This document shows, in pieces, positions 25,865 to 35,228 of a stretch of DNA of 64,000 bases (positions are counted from its first letter, which is position 1; each line of letters begins with the position of its first letter). A model generated the notes under the pieces. The model did no database searches and was not told the origin of the DNA. It saw only the letters and a list, made by a program, of their open reading frames with translations. A program made the position numbers and the translations under genes. The stretch spans positions 62,001 to 126,000 of the forward strand of contig NZ_JAPDOG010000002.1 in the NCBI RefSeq assembly GCF_026013545.1, in the 5' to 3' direction. The DNA is from Defluviimonas salinarum (GTDB lineage Bacteria; Pseudomonadota; Alphaproteobacteria; Rhodobacterales; Rhodobacteraceae).

Positions 25865-26968
25865 ATGAAGATCACCCGGTTGACACTCTGGGACGTGCCG
25901 CTGACGAGCCACGTCGCCTATCACATGGCGGGCGGCAAGACCTGCGACACCGTCACCTCGGTCGTGCTGCGCGTCGACACCGACGCCGGCGTCGAGGGCT
26001 GGGGCGAGGTCTGCCCGATCCCGCACTACCTGCCCGCCTATGCCGAGGGCGTGCGCCCGGCGCTGGAATACCTCGCGCCGGTGCTGATCGGCGCCGATCC
26101 GGTCGGACCGGAGGCCGTCATGAGCCGGGCCGATGCCTGGCTGCAGGGCCATCCCTATGCCAAGTCCGCACTCGACCTCGCGCTCTGGGACATCACCGGC
26201 AAGGTGGCCGGGCTGCCGCTTCACGCGCTTCTCGGCGGGCGGCAGATGGCCGACATGCCGCTTTATCACTCGATCACCTGCATCGCGCCGGAGGAGATGG
26301 CACGGATCGCCAGGGAAGCGCAGCGGGAGGGGATCACCCAGTTCCAGGTCAAGCTCGGCGCCGATGGCGACTGGCAAGCCGATGTGGCGCGGCTGAGGAT
26401 GGTGCGCGAGGCGGTGGGCGAGGGGCCGCTCGTTTACGGTGACTGGAACTGCGGCGCCACACGGCTCGACGCGACACGGGTGGGCCGCTCGGTCGCCGGC
26501 ATGGACGTGATGCTCGAGCAGCCCTGCGCGACGCTGGAGGAATGCGCCGCCGTGCGCGCCGCGACGGGTCTGCCGATGAAGATCGACGAGAACGGGCATG
26601 ACACCGCCTCGCTCCTGAAGGCGTATGAACTCGGCTGCATGGACGCCGTCGCGCTGAAGCTCTCGAAATTCGGCGGGCTCAGCCCGATGCGGCGGGCGCG
26701 CGACCTCTGCCTGCATCTCGGCGCGAAGATGTGCGTCGAGGATACCTGGGGTTCGGACGTCACCACCTCGGCACTCCTCCATCTTGCCGCCGCGACGCCC
26801 GAGCGGATGCTTCTGAACACCTGCGATCTCTCGGGCTATGTCGGCCCGCGCCTCGACCGCGAGGCGCCGGTGCGCAAGGCAGGGCGTATCGCGCCGCCGG
26901 AAGGGCCGGGGCTCGGCGTCGCGCCGGACAGTGACATTCTCGGCCAGCCCATGGCCGTCATCGACTAG
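25865..26968 (+). CDS. Enolase-superfamily protein, racemase/epimerase type (third of three)
   Basis: A 367-residue paralogue. Metal ligands are Asp193 (GDWNCG), Glu218 (LEQPC) and Asp241 (KIDENG). Catalytic lysines are Lys163 (FQVKLGAD) and Lys265 (ALKLSKFGG). The N-terminal capping loop (TSHVAYHMAGGKTCDT), which sets substrate specificity in this superfamily, differs from both other copies. All three genes share the N-terminus MKITR and the same spacing of catalytic residues, so they arose by duplication and diverged. Confidence 0.9.
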   Translation: MKITRLTLWDVPLTSHVAYHMAGGKTCDTVTSVVLRVDTDAGVEGWGEVCPIPHYLPAYAEGVRPALEYLAPVLIGADPVGPEAVMSRADAWLQGHPYAKSALDLALWDITGKVAGLPLHALLGGRQMADMPLYHSITCIAPEEMARIAREAQREGITQFQVKLGADGDWQADVARLRMVREAVGEGPLVYGDWNCGATRLDATRVGRSVAGMDVMLEQPCATLEECAAVRAATGLPMKIDENGHDTASLLKAYELGCMDAVALKLSKFGGLSPMRRARDLCLHLGAKMCVEDTWGSDVTTSALLHLAAATPERMLLNTCDLSGYVGPRLDREAPVRKAGRIAPPEGPGLGVAPDSDILGQPMAVID

Positions 26969-26978
26969 GAGAGTCCCG

Positions 26979-28253
26979 ATGCTCGACAAGACCCCCATGC
27001 AGGCTCTCGCCGACCGTGCCCGCGCGGTGTTGCCGGCCGGCGGTTTCGGCAATTTCGACCCCTCGGTCTTCATCCGCGAGGGCAAGGGTTCCCGCGTCTG
27101 GGACGAGGACGGGCGCGAATATGTCGACTACCTGATCGGTTCCGGCCCGATGCTTCTCGGTCACGGCCATCCCGAGGTGCTGGAGGTGGTGGCGGAGCAG
27201 CTGCCGAAGGGCATGACCTTCTTCGCCAACAACGCCCCCGGCGTCGAACTGGCCGAGGAGATCTGCCGCGCGGTGCCCTGCGCCGAGCAGGTGCGGTTTC
27301 TGTCCTCGGGCGGCGAGGCGGACATGTACGCGATGCGGCTCGCCCGCGCCCATACGGGGCGCGACAAGATCCTGAAGTTCGAGGGCGGCTATCACGGCAT
27401 GTCCGCCGAGGCGCAGATGAGCCTCGCGCCGACGCGGCTGGTGAACTTCCCGCAAGCCGTGCCCGACAGCGCCGGGATCCCCGAGGCGGTCCGGGCCGAG
27501 ATGCTGATCGCGCCGTTCAACGATCCCGAGTATCTCGAAAGCCTGCTGAAGGAGCATGGGGGCGACGTGGCGGGCATCATCGTCGAGCCGCTGCAGCGGA
27601 TCATCCCGCCCGCGCCGGGGTTCCTGCAGGCGGTGCGCGAGCTTTGCGACCGCTACGGCATCGTCCTCATCTTCGACGAGGTCGTGACCGGGTTCCGCTT
27701 CGCCTATGGCGGCGCGCAGGAGGCTTACGGTGTCACGCCCGACCTCTGCACGCTCGGCAAGATCATCGGCGGCGGCTTCCCCCTGGCGGCGGTGGCGGGC
27801 CGCAAGGACATCATGGATCATTTCGACAAGGCCATCGTCGGCGCCGACAAGTGGCTGATGATGCTCGGCACGCTCTCGGGCAACCCGGTCGCCGCCGTGG
27901 CGGGCTTGAAGACGATGGAGATCCTGCGCCGCGACGGCGCCTTTGACACGCTCCGCGCTCATGGCGAGCGGTTGCAGGCGATGCTCGCCCGCCATCTCGA
28001 CGCGGCCGGGATCGCGCACCGGATCGTCGGCCATCCGACGCTCTTTGACGTGGTCTTCACCGACCGGGAGGTGCGGACCTACCGCGACGTGCTGGCGGCG
28101 GATGCGAAGAAGAACGCCGCCTTCAACGCGGTCCTGCGCGCGAACGGGGTCTTCAAGTCGCCCGGCAAGGTCTATCCCAGCTTGGCGCTGACCGAGGCCG
28201 ATTTCGAGCTGACCGAGGCCGCAATCGAAAAGGCCGCCGCCGCGATCGCCTGA
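26979..28253 (+). CDS. Class-III PLP aminotransferase (glutamate-1-semialdehyde aminomutase-like)
   Basis: A 424-residue fold-type I PLP enzyme. The pyridoxal-binding residues are Asp233 in IFDEVVTGFR and the Schiff-base lysine Lys261 in CTLGKIIGGGFP. GGEADMYAMRLARAHTG and FEGGYHG are typical of the HemL/omega-aminotransferase branch. It is unlikely to be the tetrapyrrole enzyme itself, since it sits at the end of the catabolic operon and has a divergent start (MLDKTPMQALADRARAVLPAG). It could deaminate the fully demethylated amine or move an amino group. It converges with the DUF3775 gene, 3 bp apart. Confidence 0.9.
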   Translation: MLDKTPMQALADRARAVLPAGGFGNFDPSVFIREGKGSRVWDEDGREYVDYLIGSGPMLLGHGHPEVLEVVAEQLPKGMTFFANNAPGVELAEEICRAVPCAEQVRFLSSGGEADMYAMRLARAHTGRDKILKFEGGYHGMSAEAQMSLAPTRLVNFPQAVPDSAGIPEAVRAEMLIAPFNDPEYLESLLKEHGGDVAGIIVEPLQRIIPPAPGFLQAVRELCDRYGIVLIFDEVVTGFRFAYGGAQEAYGVTPDLCTLGKIIGGGFPLAAVAGRKDIMDHFDKAIVGADKWLMMLGTLSGNPVAAVAGLKTMEILRRDGAFDTLRAHGERLQAMLARHLDAAGIAHRIVGHPTLFDVVFTDREVRTYRDVLAADAKKNAAFNAVLRANGVFKSPGKVYPSLALTEADFELTEAAIEKAAAAIA

Positions 28254-28256
28254 GGC

Positions 28257-28649
28257 TCAGAGGATGCCCGCTTCGGCATCCTCGACCGAGATGCCGAGCG
28301 CGTCGAGCCCATCTTCGAGATAATCGGCGAGCAGGGGCTCGCCGAGAAGATAGGTCGCGGTCGGCGAGGTCGCCTCGAGCCGGGCGGTGTCGATCGCCTC
28401 TTCAAGCTCGTCCGGCCCGAAGGTCTCGCGCCCGACCCACATCAGCGCGACGAGGCTCGTCTGCTCGTCCTCGTTGAGCGCGGAGATGAAGGCGCGCAGC
28501 TCGCCCTCTGTGGCGTCACCGGCGCGGGCTTCGAGGATCGTGTCGGCATCGCGGACGTCGCCGGAGGAATCCCAGGGGCTGACCTTTGCGTCAAGCTCGC
28601 GCGCGCGGATGATGACATGGGCGACCTTCTCGGGGGCGATCTGAAGCAT
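28257..28649 (-). CDS. DUF3775 family protein
   Basis: A 130-residue acidic soluble protein matching DUF3775 as I know it: it starts MLQIAPEKVAHVIIRAREL and contains FISALNEDEQTSLVALMWVGRE followed by an acidic tail. No catalytic motif is visible and the family has no assigned function. The start at 28649 has an SD-like AAGGAGG just upstream. Its 3' end almost touches the aminotransferase gene on the other strand, with no room for a terminator. Confidence 0.82.
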   Translation of the reverse strand: MLQIAPEKVAHVIIRARELDAKVSPWDSSGDVRDADTILEARAGDATEGELRAFISALNEDEQTSLVALMWVGRETFGPDELEEAIDTARLEATSPTATYLLGEPLLADYLEDGLDALGISVEDAEAGIL

Positions 28650-28832
28650 GGCTCCTCCTTGATGCCGTCGATTGTGCGCCAAACCGGGGTCTCGGGGCAA
28701 TCGGGCAAAGTGGCACTCCGTGGCGGGTACGGCACACCGGCGCGGCCGAAGGACGCATTCGCGCGATCCGCTCTTGCCACCGCCGCGCCGCGCGCGCCTT
28801 GTGTGCCCGATCCGGTTTCTTCGAGAACAATC

Positions 28833-29432
28833 ATGCAGATCACATTCGGGCTGGGGGGCCGGTCCGGTCTTCGCTGGCAGCGCTACCTGCGCGGCCTGGT
28901 CGCCGCCGCTGCCACCCTCGCCGGCGTATTCACCTTCGTCTCGGTCGACCTCGCGCGCCGCGACGCGGTGTTCTCGCCCTCGGTCATGCCGACCTCGCTC
29001 GAGAACGGCGACGGGCTCGAGGTCACGCTGCTGAACGAGTCCGATCATGTCATGGAGAATGCCGACATCTCGTTCCGGCTCTACGACCGGTCCGGCGCGA
29101 TGGTCATCTTCGACGAGAACGGTGACGGAACCGAGGATCAGGCCGATCTGGCCGACCACCATTTCGCGCCCAAGGCCATGACGATCCCGGCGCGGAGCTC
29201 GTTGGTCGGACTGCTTCTGGACGACAGCAGCCACCGCGACTTTAACGGCGTCCAGTTCCTTGCCGTCTGCGCGGTGTTCGACGGGTCATTCTGGGTTGAC
29301 CGGGTCCGCACCACCTACCTGCTGGAGCGCCTGCCCATCGGCGGCTTCGGGCAGGTGCGGCACGCGAAGGACGTGCATTTCCTGAGCGAACCAGACTGCG
29401 GCTTCACCGCCTCGGTCCCCGCGGTGCACTGA
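28833..29432 (+). CDS. Membrane-anchored or exported protein of unknown function
   Basis: A 199-residue protein starting MQITFGLGGRSGLRWQRYLRG. A single hydrophobic segment (about residues 22-40) serves as a signal anchor or uncleaved signal. The exported part looks like a small beta-sandwich, with NGDGLEVTLLNESDHVMENADISF and DGSFWVDRVRTTY. It has an Asp-rich turn DENGDGTEDQ that could bind calcium. I recognise no named family. It is preceded by 183 bp that separate it from the divergent DUF3775 gene. Confidence 0.72.
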   Translation: MQITFGLGGRSGLRWQRYLRGLVAAAATLAGVFTFVSVDLARRDAVFSPSVMPTSLENGDGLEVTLLNESDHVMENADISFRLYDRSGAMVIFDENGDGTEDQADLADHHFAPKAMTIPARSSLVGLLLDDSSHRDFNGVQFLAVCAVFDGSFWVDRVRTTYLLERLPIGGFGQVRHAKDVHFLSEPDCGFTASVPAVH

Positions 29433-29447
29433 CCGCCGCCGCGGCGC

Positions 29448-30626
29448 TCAGTCGGCCGAGGTCTTCGCGAGCGGCACGACCCGCGGCGTCTCGGCCTCGG
29501 GCGCCAGTTCCTCGAAGTCGAAATTGTCGAGCCGGGCGGCGCGTTTGCCGGCGCGCTCGGCCGCCGTCGAGATGCCGTCGAGGTCGTTGCGCGCCTGGTT
29601 GAAATGCACCGAGAGCTTGTCGACCCGCTCCACCACCAGTTCGACGTCGCGGTGAAGCTGGCGCAGCGTGGTGCGGATCGCGCCCGCCTGTTCACGCATC
29701 CGCGCGTCCTTCAGGACCGCGCGCATCGTGTTCAGCGTCGCCATGCAGGTCGTCGGCGAGACGATCCAGACCTTGGCCGTGAAGCCCTCGCGCACCAGTT
29801 CGGGGAAATTCGCGTGCAGTTCGGCATAGACTGCCTCGGAGGGCAGGAACATCAGCGCGCCGTCGGCGGTCTCGCCGTCGAGGATGTATTTCTCGCCGAT
29901 CGCCTTGATGTGGGAGCGGACCGCGATGCGCAGCATCCGCTGTGCCTCGATCAGCTGCGACTGGTTCTCGGCCCGGCGCAGCGCCTCGTAGGCCTCGAGC
30001 GGGAACTTCGAGTCGATGACGATCGGGCCGGGAGGATTCGGCAGGTGGATCAGGCAGTCGGCGCGCTTGCCGTTCGAGAGCGTCGCCTGCATCGAGAAGG
30101 AATCCGCGGGCAGGGCCTTGCGCACGATGTCGTTGAGCTGGATCTCGCCGAAGGCGCCGCGGGTCTGCTTGTTCGAGAGAATGTCCTGCAGCGAGAGCAC
30201 GTCGCCCGAGAGCTTCTCGATATTGGACTGCGCCTTGTCGATGGTCTCGAGCCGCTGCTGCAATTCTCCGAGAGAGCGCGCGGTGCGGGTGGCGCTGCCC
30301 TGCAACGTCTCGGTCATGCCGCGCGAGACCTCGGCGAGCCGCCGCTCCATCAGCTGCAGCACACGGGTCTGCGAGGCCGCCTGCGCCTCGGACACATGGG
30401 TGAGCCCGCCCGAGAGCCGCTCCTGCCCGGCCGACAGCGCCTCGACGCGGTTGCCGAGCCGGTCGAGCGAGTAGAACATCGGCTCCGCCATCCGGGCCGA
30501 GCGCGAGGCAGCGCGGAGCGTGACGATGAGGAGCACGAACAGCGCGAGGACCAGCGCCGCGCCGCCGAGGACGGCGAGCACCATCGGATCGTCAAGCATG
30601 TAGTCCTGTCCGTTCAGCGTGATCAT
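29448..30626 (-). CDS. rmuC: DNA recombination protein RmuC
   Basis: A 392-residue membrane-tethered RmuC homologue. One N-terminal transmembrane helix (about residues 16-37) is followed by a long coiled coil (about 50-150). The conserved RmuC nuclease-like core comes next: [46 protein letters not shown] and [19 protein letters not shown]. RmuC limits inversion and rearrangement at short repeats. Its start overlaps the mutL stop (ATGA), so the two repair genes are coupled. Confidence 0.92.
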   Translation of the reverse strand: MITLNGQDYMLDDPMVLAVLGGAALVLALFVLLIVTLRAASRSARMAEPMFYSLDRLGNRVEALSAGQERLSGGLTHVSEAQAASQTRVLQLMERRLAEVSRGMTETLQGSATRTARSLGELQQRLETIDKAQSNIEKLSGDVLSLQDILSNKQTRGAFGEIQLNDIVRKALPADSFSMQATLSNGKRADCLIHLPNPPGPIVIDSKFPLEAYEALRRAENQSQLIEAQRMLRIAVRSHIKAIGEKYILDGETADGALMFLPSEAVYAELHANFPELVREGFTAKVWIVSPTTCMATLNTMRAVLKDARMREQAGAIRTTLRQLHRDVELVVERVDKLSVHFNQARNDLDGISTAAERAGKRAARLDNFDFEELAPEAETPRVVPLAKTSAD

Positions 30627-32464
30627 GTGCGCCCGAAAAGCCTTTCGATATCAGTCAGCTTCAGCTCGACATAGGTCGGCCGGCCGTGGTTGCACTGGCC
30701 GGAAAGCGGCGTCCGCTCCATTTCCCGCAGGAGCGCGTTCATCTCGTCGGCCTGCATCCGCCGGCCCGAGCGGATCGAGCCGTGGCAGGCCATGCGGCTC
30801 AGAACCGCGTCGATCCGGCCCTGCAGGCGCTGGCTGTCGCCTGCGTCGTGAAGCTCGTCGAGGATGTCCTTCAGGAGCGCCGTGGCATTGACCTCGCCGA
30901 GAAGGGCCGGGGTCTCGCGCACCGCGACCGCGCCGCCGCCGAAGGGCTCGATCGTGAGGCCGAGCCCGGCGAGCGTCGCGGCATGGTCGAGGAGCAGCTG
31001 GGCATCGCCCGGCGACAGCTCGACGATCTCGGGGATGAGGAGCGCCTGCGCGGCGACGCCGTTCTCCGAGCGCTGGCGTTTCAGGCGCTCGTAGACCAGC
31101 CGTTCGTGCGCGGCGTGCTGATCGACGATGACGAGGCCGGTGGCGGTCTGGGCGATGATGTAGTTCTCGTGCAGCTGCGCGCGGGCGGCGCCGAGCGGGT
31201 GGTGCTCGGCGGGCTCTTCCACCGGCAGCGGGGCGGCGGGGCGTTCGAACCGGGCGGTGGCCTCGGCGAACTCCGGGGCGAGCGGCGCCTGCGCCGCGTG
31301 GGCCATGCGCAGCGCGGTCTGCGAGGGGCGGTCCATCTGGTAGATGCGGGGCGTGGCGGACGGTTCGGCGCGCATCGCGCCGAGCGTGAGACCGGCGACG
31401 GTCGAGGAGGCACGGTGCCCGGCTTCGGCCAGCGCATGGCGCAGGCCCGAGACGATGAGCCCGCGCGCCACGCCCGGCTCGCGGAAGCGGACCTCGGCCT
31501 TGGCGGGGTGCACGTTGACGTCGACCCGCTCGGGATCGCAGGTGAGGTTCAGAACCGCCGCCGGATGGCGGTCGCGCGAGAGCACGTCCATGTAGGCGGC
31601 CCTGAGCGCACCGATCAGGAGCTTGTCGCGCACCGGACGGCCGTTGACGAAGAGGAACTGCTCGACCGCGGCGCCGCGCGAATAGGTTGGTAGCGCGGCG
31701 AAGCCCGTGAGCCGGATGCCCTCGCGCTCGGCGTCGATGGCAAGCGCGTTGTCGGCGAACTCGGCGCCGATGAGGGTGCGGAGCCGCTGGCCGAGCGCGT
31801 CGAAAAGCTCGCCCTGCTCGGCATCGGCGCGCAGGATCAGCTTGCCCTCGCCGCCGCCGGTCACGTCGCGCAGGGTGAAGCCGACATGCGGCTCGGCCAT
31901 CGCGAGGCGCTGGACGACATCCCTGATCGCCTGCGCCTCGGCTCGGTCGGAGCGCAGGAACTTCAGCCGCGCCGGGGTGGCGTAGAAGAGGTCGCGCAGT
32001 TCCACGACCGTGCCGCGGGTCAGCGCGGCGGGCCGGACCGGGGCGATGCGGCCGCCCGCGACGGCGATGCCCGCCGCCTCGGCGCCCTCGGCGCGCGAGG
32101 TGATCTTGAGCCGCCCGACGGCGCCGAGCGAGGGCAGCGCCTCGCCACGGAAACCGAAGCTGCGGATGTTCAGAAGGTCCGAGCCGTCGATCTTCGAGGT
32201 GGCATGGCGGGAAAGCGCCAGCGGCAATTCATCGGCGGTCATGCCGCAGCCGTCGTCGGCGACGCGGATCAGGGTCTTGCCGCCGTCGCCATAGGCGATG
32301 TCGATCCGCCGCGCCCCGGCGTCGAGCGCGTTCTCGACCAGTTCCTTGACCGCCGAGGCCGGGCGCTCGACCACCTCGCCGGCCGCGATGCGGTTGATTG
32401 CCGCCTCGTCAAGCTGGCGGATTACCGGGCGTCCGGGCAGGATTTTGGGGTTCGGGACGGTCAT
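30623..32464 (-). CDS. mutL: DNA mismatch repair protein MutL (endonuclease type)
   Basis: A 613-residue MutL. The N-terminal GHKL ATPase has [34 protein letters not shown] and [14 protein letters not shown]. The C-terminal domain has [12 protein letters not shown], an exact fit to the metal-dependent nicking motif DQHA-x2-E-x4-E, plus ACHGSIRSG and CNHGRPT. It is therefore probably a nicking MutL as in MutH-less bacteria. The start codon lies inside a perfect inverted repeat and overlaps the stop of a tiny upstream reading frame. The Shine-Dalgarno is weak. It is followed by coupled rmuC. Confidence 0.95.
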   Translation of the reverse strand: MTVPNPKILPGRPVIRQLDEAAINRIAAGEVVERPASAVKELVENALDAGARRIDIAYGDGGKTLIRVADDGCGMTADELPLALSRHATSKIDGSDLLNIRSFGFRGEALPSLGAVGRLKITSRAEGAEAAGIAVAGGRIAPVRPAALTRGTVVELRDLFYATPARLKFLRSDRAEAQAIRDVVQRLAMAEPHVGFTLRDVTGGGEGKLILRADAEQGELFDALGQRLRTLIGAEFADNALAIDAEREGIRLTGFAALPTYSRGAAVEQFLFVNGRPVRDKLLIGALRAAYMDVLSRDRHPAAVLNLTCDPERVDVNVHPAKAEVRFREPGVARGLIVSGLRHALAEAGHRASSTVAGLTLGAMRAEPSATPRIYQMDRPSQTALRMAHAAQAPLAPEFAEATARFERPAAPLPVEEPAEHHPLGAARAQLHENYIIAQTATGLVIVDQHAAHERLVYERLKRQRSENGVAAQALLIPEIVELSPGDAQLLLDHAATLAGLGLTIEPFGGGAVAVRETPALLGEVNATALLKDILDELHDAGDSQRLQGRIDAVLSRMACHGSIRSGRRMQADEMNALLREMERTPLSGQCNHGRPTYVELKLTDIERLFGRT

Positions 32465-32482
32465 GCTACCAGAACTAGCATG
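32462..32482 (-). promoter_or_regulatory. Inverted repeat and six-codon leader ORF over the mutL start
   Basis: CATGCTA (32462-32468) and TAGCATG (32476-32482) form a perfect 7-bp stem with a 7-nt loop. In mutL mRNA the 3' arm contains the AUG, so folding would hide the start. The 5' arm contains an AUG that opens a six-codon frame (MLVLVA) whose UGA overlaps the mutL AUG. Ribosomes reading this leader could open the hairpin and re-initiate. Confidence 0.45.
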
Positions 32483-32531
32483 GCTTGCGCCGATTCGACC
32501 AGTTGGCTGATGGGCGAATGCCTGCGGGACG

Positions 32532-33842
32532 CTAGTTCGACGGCTCCAGACCGGCCGGCTGGCCGACCACGACGAAGCGCAGCGCGTCGGGCTTCATCAG
32601 GCGCCTGGCGACCCGCTTGATGTCGTCGGAGGTCACCGCCTCGATATAGGAGTTGCGGTCGCGCAGATAGGTCGTCGGCAGGTCGTCCATCTGCATCCCG
32701 ACGAGGATGCCGGCGATCCGTCCGTTGCCGTCGAAGCGCAGGGGATAGGCGCCTGTGAGATAGGTCTTGGCCGCCTCCAGCTCCTCGTCGCTCACGCCCT
32801 CGGCGGCGATCCGCGCCCATTCGTCGCGCACCACGCCGATCGCCTCTGAGACCTTCTCGTTGGCCGAGGCGAAGCCGCCCTTCCAGGTCCAGCCGAGATC
32901 CATCGGCACGAGATCGGTCGAGATCCCGTAGGTCAGCCCGCGCTTCTCGCGCACCTCCTCCATCAGCCGTGCGCCGAAGCCGTGGCCGCCGATGACCTGG
33001 TTCAGCACGTAGGCTGCAAAGAAATCGGGATCGTGACGCTCGATCCCCTCGTGACCGAAGGCCACGACCGACTGCGGCGAGGCAAAGTCGATCACCGTGA
33101 CCCCGCCCTTGAGCCCGAGCTCCGCCTTCGGTGGCAGGGGCGCCCCGGTCTCCGGCAGATCCCCGAGGAGGTCGTCGAGAAGCGCGCCCAGCTCGGCTTC
33201 GGTGATGTCGCCCACCGCCGAGACGTAGAGCCGGTCGCGGGCCATGACGTTGGCCTTGGCGGCGATGAGGTCGTCGCGGGTGAGCGCGGCCACCGACAGA
33301 AGCGTGCCGTTGCGCGAGGACGCATAGGGATGCGCGCCGAACGCCTGCTGGTCGAATTCCCGCCAGGCGATGGTGTTCGGATCCTTCTCGTCGGACTGGA
33401 TGATCGAGACGACCTGCGCCCGCACCCGGTCGATCGCGTCCTGATCGAAGCGCGGCGCGGTCAGCGCCGTCTTCAGGAGCGCCACCGCCGCGTCGCGGTT
33501 CTCGCTCAGCATCCGCACCGACACCGAGACGCTGTCGTCGTTCGCGTCGAACTCGAACCCGGCCGCCAGCGCCTCGCGCGCCTCGGCGAAGCCCTGGGAA
33601 TCGAGATCGCCCGCCCCCTCCTCGAGCGTCGCCATCATCAGTAGCGTCGCGCCGCGCTTTTCCGGCAGATCCAGGCTCGACCCGCCACGGAAGCGGATCT
33701 CGAGCGCGGTGAAGGGGATCGAATGCTCCTCCACCAGCCAGGCCCTGATGCCTCCAGGCGAGGTGATTTCCTTGATCTCGACCGCGCTGGCGGGCAGGGC
33801 GGCGAGAAGGGCGACGAATGCCGCCGCGAGAAGCCTGATCAT
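32532..33842 (-). CDS. M16-family protein without zinc motif (non-catalytic partner)
   Basis: A 436-residue exported protein with signal peptide [20 protein letters not shown] and the two-domain M16 fold. Where active M16 peptidases have HxxEH this protein reads ATLEEG, so zinc cannot bind and it should be the structural half of a heterodimer. Its start overlaps the stop of the upstream M16 gene, which keeps HxxEH. An active and inactive pair of this kind is common in proteobacteria. Confidence 0.9.
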   Translation of the reverse strand: MIRLLAAAFVALLAALPASAVEIKEITSPGGIRAWLVEEHSIPFTALEIRFRGGSSLDLPEKRGATLLMMATLEEGAGDLDSQGFAEAREALAAGFEFDANDDSVSVSVRMLSENRDAAVALLKTALTAPRFDQDAIDRVRAQVVSIIQSDEKDPNTIAWREFDQQAFGAHPYASSRNGTLLSVAALTRDDLIAAKANVMARDRLYVSAVGDITEAELGALLDDLLGDLPETGAPLPPKAELGLKGGVTVIDFASPQSVVAFGHEGIERHDPDFFAAYVLNQVIGGHGFGARLMEEVREKRGLTYGISTDLVPMDLGWTWKGGFASANEKVSEAIGVVRDEWARIAAEGVSDEELEAAKTYLTGAYPLRFDGNGRIAGILVGMQMDDLPTTYLRDRNSYIEAVTSDDIKRVARRLMKPDALRFVVVGQPAGLEPSN

Positions 33843-35179
33843 TGCATCACCTCTTCTTCGCCGGTCTTCATCATCCAGCCGGTGACCGAACGGCGGCGGT
33901 CGAAGACCTCCGCGGCGGCGGCCTTCACATCCGCCTCGCTGACCGCATCAACGATATCGGGCCAGGCCTCGACATCGGCGACGGTGAGACCGGTCGTGAG
34001 CGCCTCGCCGTAGCGGCGGGCGAGGCCGCCCACGTCGTCCTTGGCGTAGATCAGGCCGGCCCGCAGCCGCGCCTTTACGCGCTCGAACTGGGCCGGGTCG
34101 ACGCCGTTCTCCTGCACATCGGCCAGAACCGCGTCGAGCGCCGCCTCGGCCTCCGCGAGGGTCACGCCGTCGGCGGGGATCACGGCAAGGTCAAAGCTCG
34201 TGTCGTCGTAGGAACTGCCGTCGTAGCGGGCCGAGGTGTAGATCGCCTGGCGGCTCTCGAACTGAAGCTTGCGGGCGAGGATCGAGGTCTGGCCGTCGCC
34301 GCCGAGCATCGCGGCCAGCACGGTGAGCGCGGCCGCCTTTTCCTGCGCGCCCGGATCACGTTCCGGCGCGAGGTAGCTGCGCGTCACGTAAGGCCGCGAG
34401 ACCCGCGGGTCTGAGAAGCTGAGCCGTCGCTCGGCGAGCTGCGGCGGCTCCTGCGGCCGGACGCGCGGGGCGATGTCGGGGCTCGGGTCGAGCGGGCCGT
34501 AATATGTCTCGGCCAACGCGCGCACGGCCTCCGGGTCGACATCGCCGGCAACGACGAGAACCGCATTGTTGGGCGCGTAATAACGCCCGTACCAGTCGAG
34601 CGCGTCCTGGCGGGTGAGCTTCTCCATCTCGTGGCGCCAGCCGATCACCGGCCGGCCGTAGGGATGGTTGAGGTAGAGCGCGGCGCGGCGCTGTTCACCG
34701 AAGATCGCGCCGGGGTCGCTGTCGATGCGCTGGTTACGCTCCTCGATCACCACCTCGCGCTCGGTCTGCCAGTCGTCCTCGGTGAGCTTGAGGTGGCGCA
34801 TCCGATCCGCCTCCATCTGCATCATCAGTTCGAGCCGGTCGGCGGCGACGCGCTGGTAGTAGCCGGTGAAATCCCAGGAGGTGAAGGCGTTGTCGGCACC
34901 GCCATTGGCCTCGACGATCTTGGAGAACTCGCCGGGCGCGAGCGTGTCGGTGCCCTTGAACATCAGGTGTTCGAGATAATGCGCGATGCCCGAGACGCCG
35001 GGCTCTTCATCGGCGGCGCCGGCGCGATACCAGACCATCTGCACCACGACCGGGGCGCGGTGATCCTCGATCACGACGGCTTCGAGCCCGTTCGGCAGCG
35101 TGAAGGTCGTGACCTCGTCGGCCAGGGCCGGCGCGGCGAATGTCGCGGCAAGGATCGTCCAGCGCAGGGTGCGGAACAT
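33839..35179 (-). CDS. M16 zinc metallopeptidase (catalytic subunit)
   Basis: A 446-residue periplasmic insulinase-family peptidase. The signal peptide is MFRTLRWTILAATFAAPALA. The inverted zinc motif is HYLEH (residues 67-71), with the distal glutamate in EREVVIEERNQR. The C-terminal domain is complete. It presumably cleaves short peptides in the periplasm as a dimer with the downstream non-catalytic partner. The start at 35179 is chosen because it places the signal peptide at the N-terminus. Confidence 0.93.
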   Translation of the reverse strand: MFRTLRWTILAATFAAPALADEVTTFTLPNGLEAVVIEDHRAPVVVQMVWYRAGAADEEPGVSGIAHYLEHLMFKGTDTLAPGEFSKIVEANGGADNAFTSWDFTGYYQRVAADRLELMMQMEADRMRHLKLTEDDWQTEREVVIEERNQRIDSDPGAIFGEQRRAALYLNHPYGRPVIGWRHEMEKLTRQDALDWYGRYYAPNNAVLVVAGDVDPEAVRALAETYYGPLDPSPDIAPRVRPQEPPQLAERRLSFSDPRVSRPYVTRSYLAPERDPGAQEKAAALTVLAAMLGGDGQTSILARKLQFESRQAIYTSARYDGSSYDDTSFDLAVIPADGVTLAEAEAALDAVLADVQENGVDPAQFERVKARLRAGLIYAKDDVGGLARRYGEALTTGLTVADVEAWPDIVDAVSEADVKAAAAEVFDRRRSVTGWMMKTGEEEVMQ

Positions 35180-35228
35180 CTTGGTCTCCCTCGTTACCCT
35201 CTGACAGGTAAGCGCATGGGGGGCAGCG

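Noticed and set aside
15511-28253. Carnitine or glycine-betaine degradation operon of a standard type.
   Set aside because: The expected partners (CntB/GbcB reductase, carnitine dehydrogenase, soxBDAG) are absent, and the three enolase-superfamily genes do not belong to those pathways.
26979-28253. hemL, glutamate-1-semialdehyde aminomutase of tetrapyrrole synthesis.
   Set aside because: Alphaproteobacteria normally make 5-aminolevulinate with HemA (ALA synthase), and this copy is the last gene of a catabolic operon.
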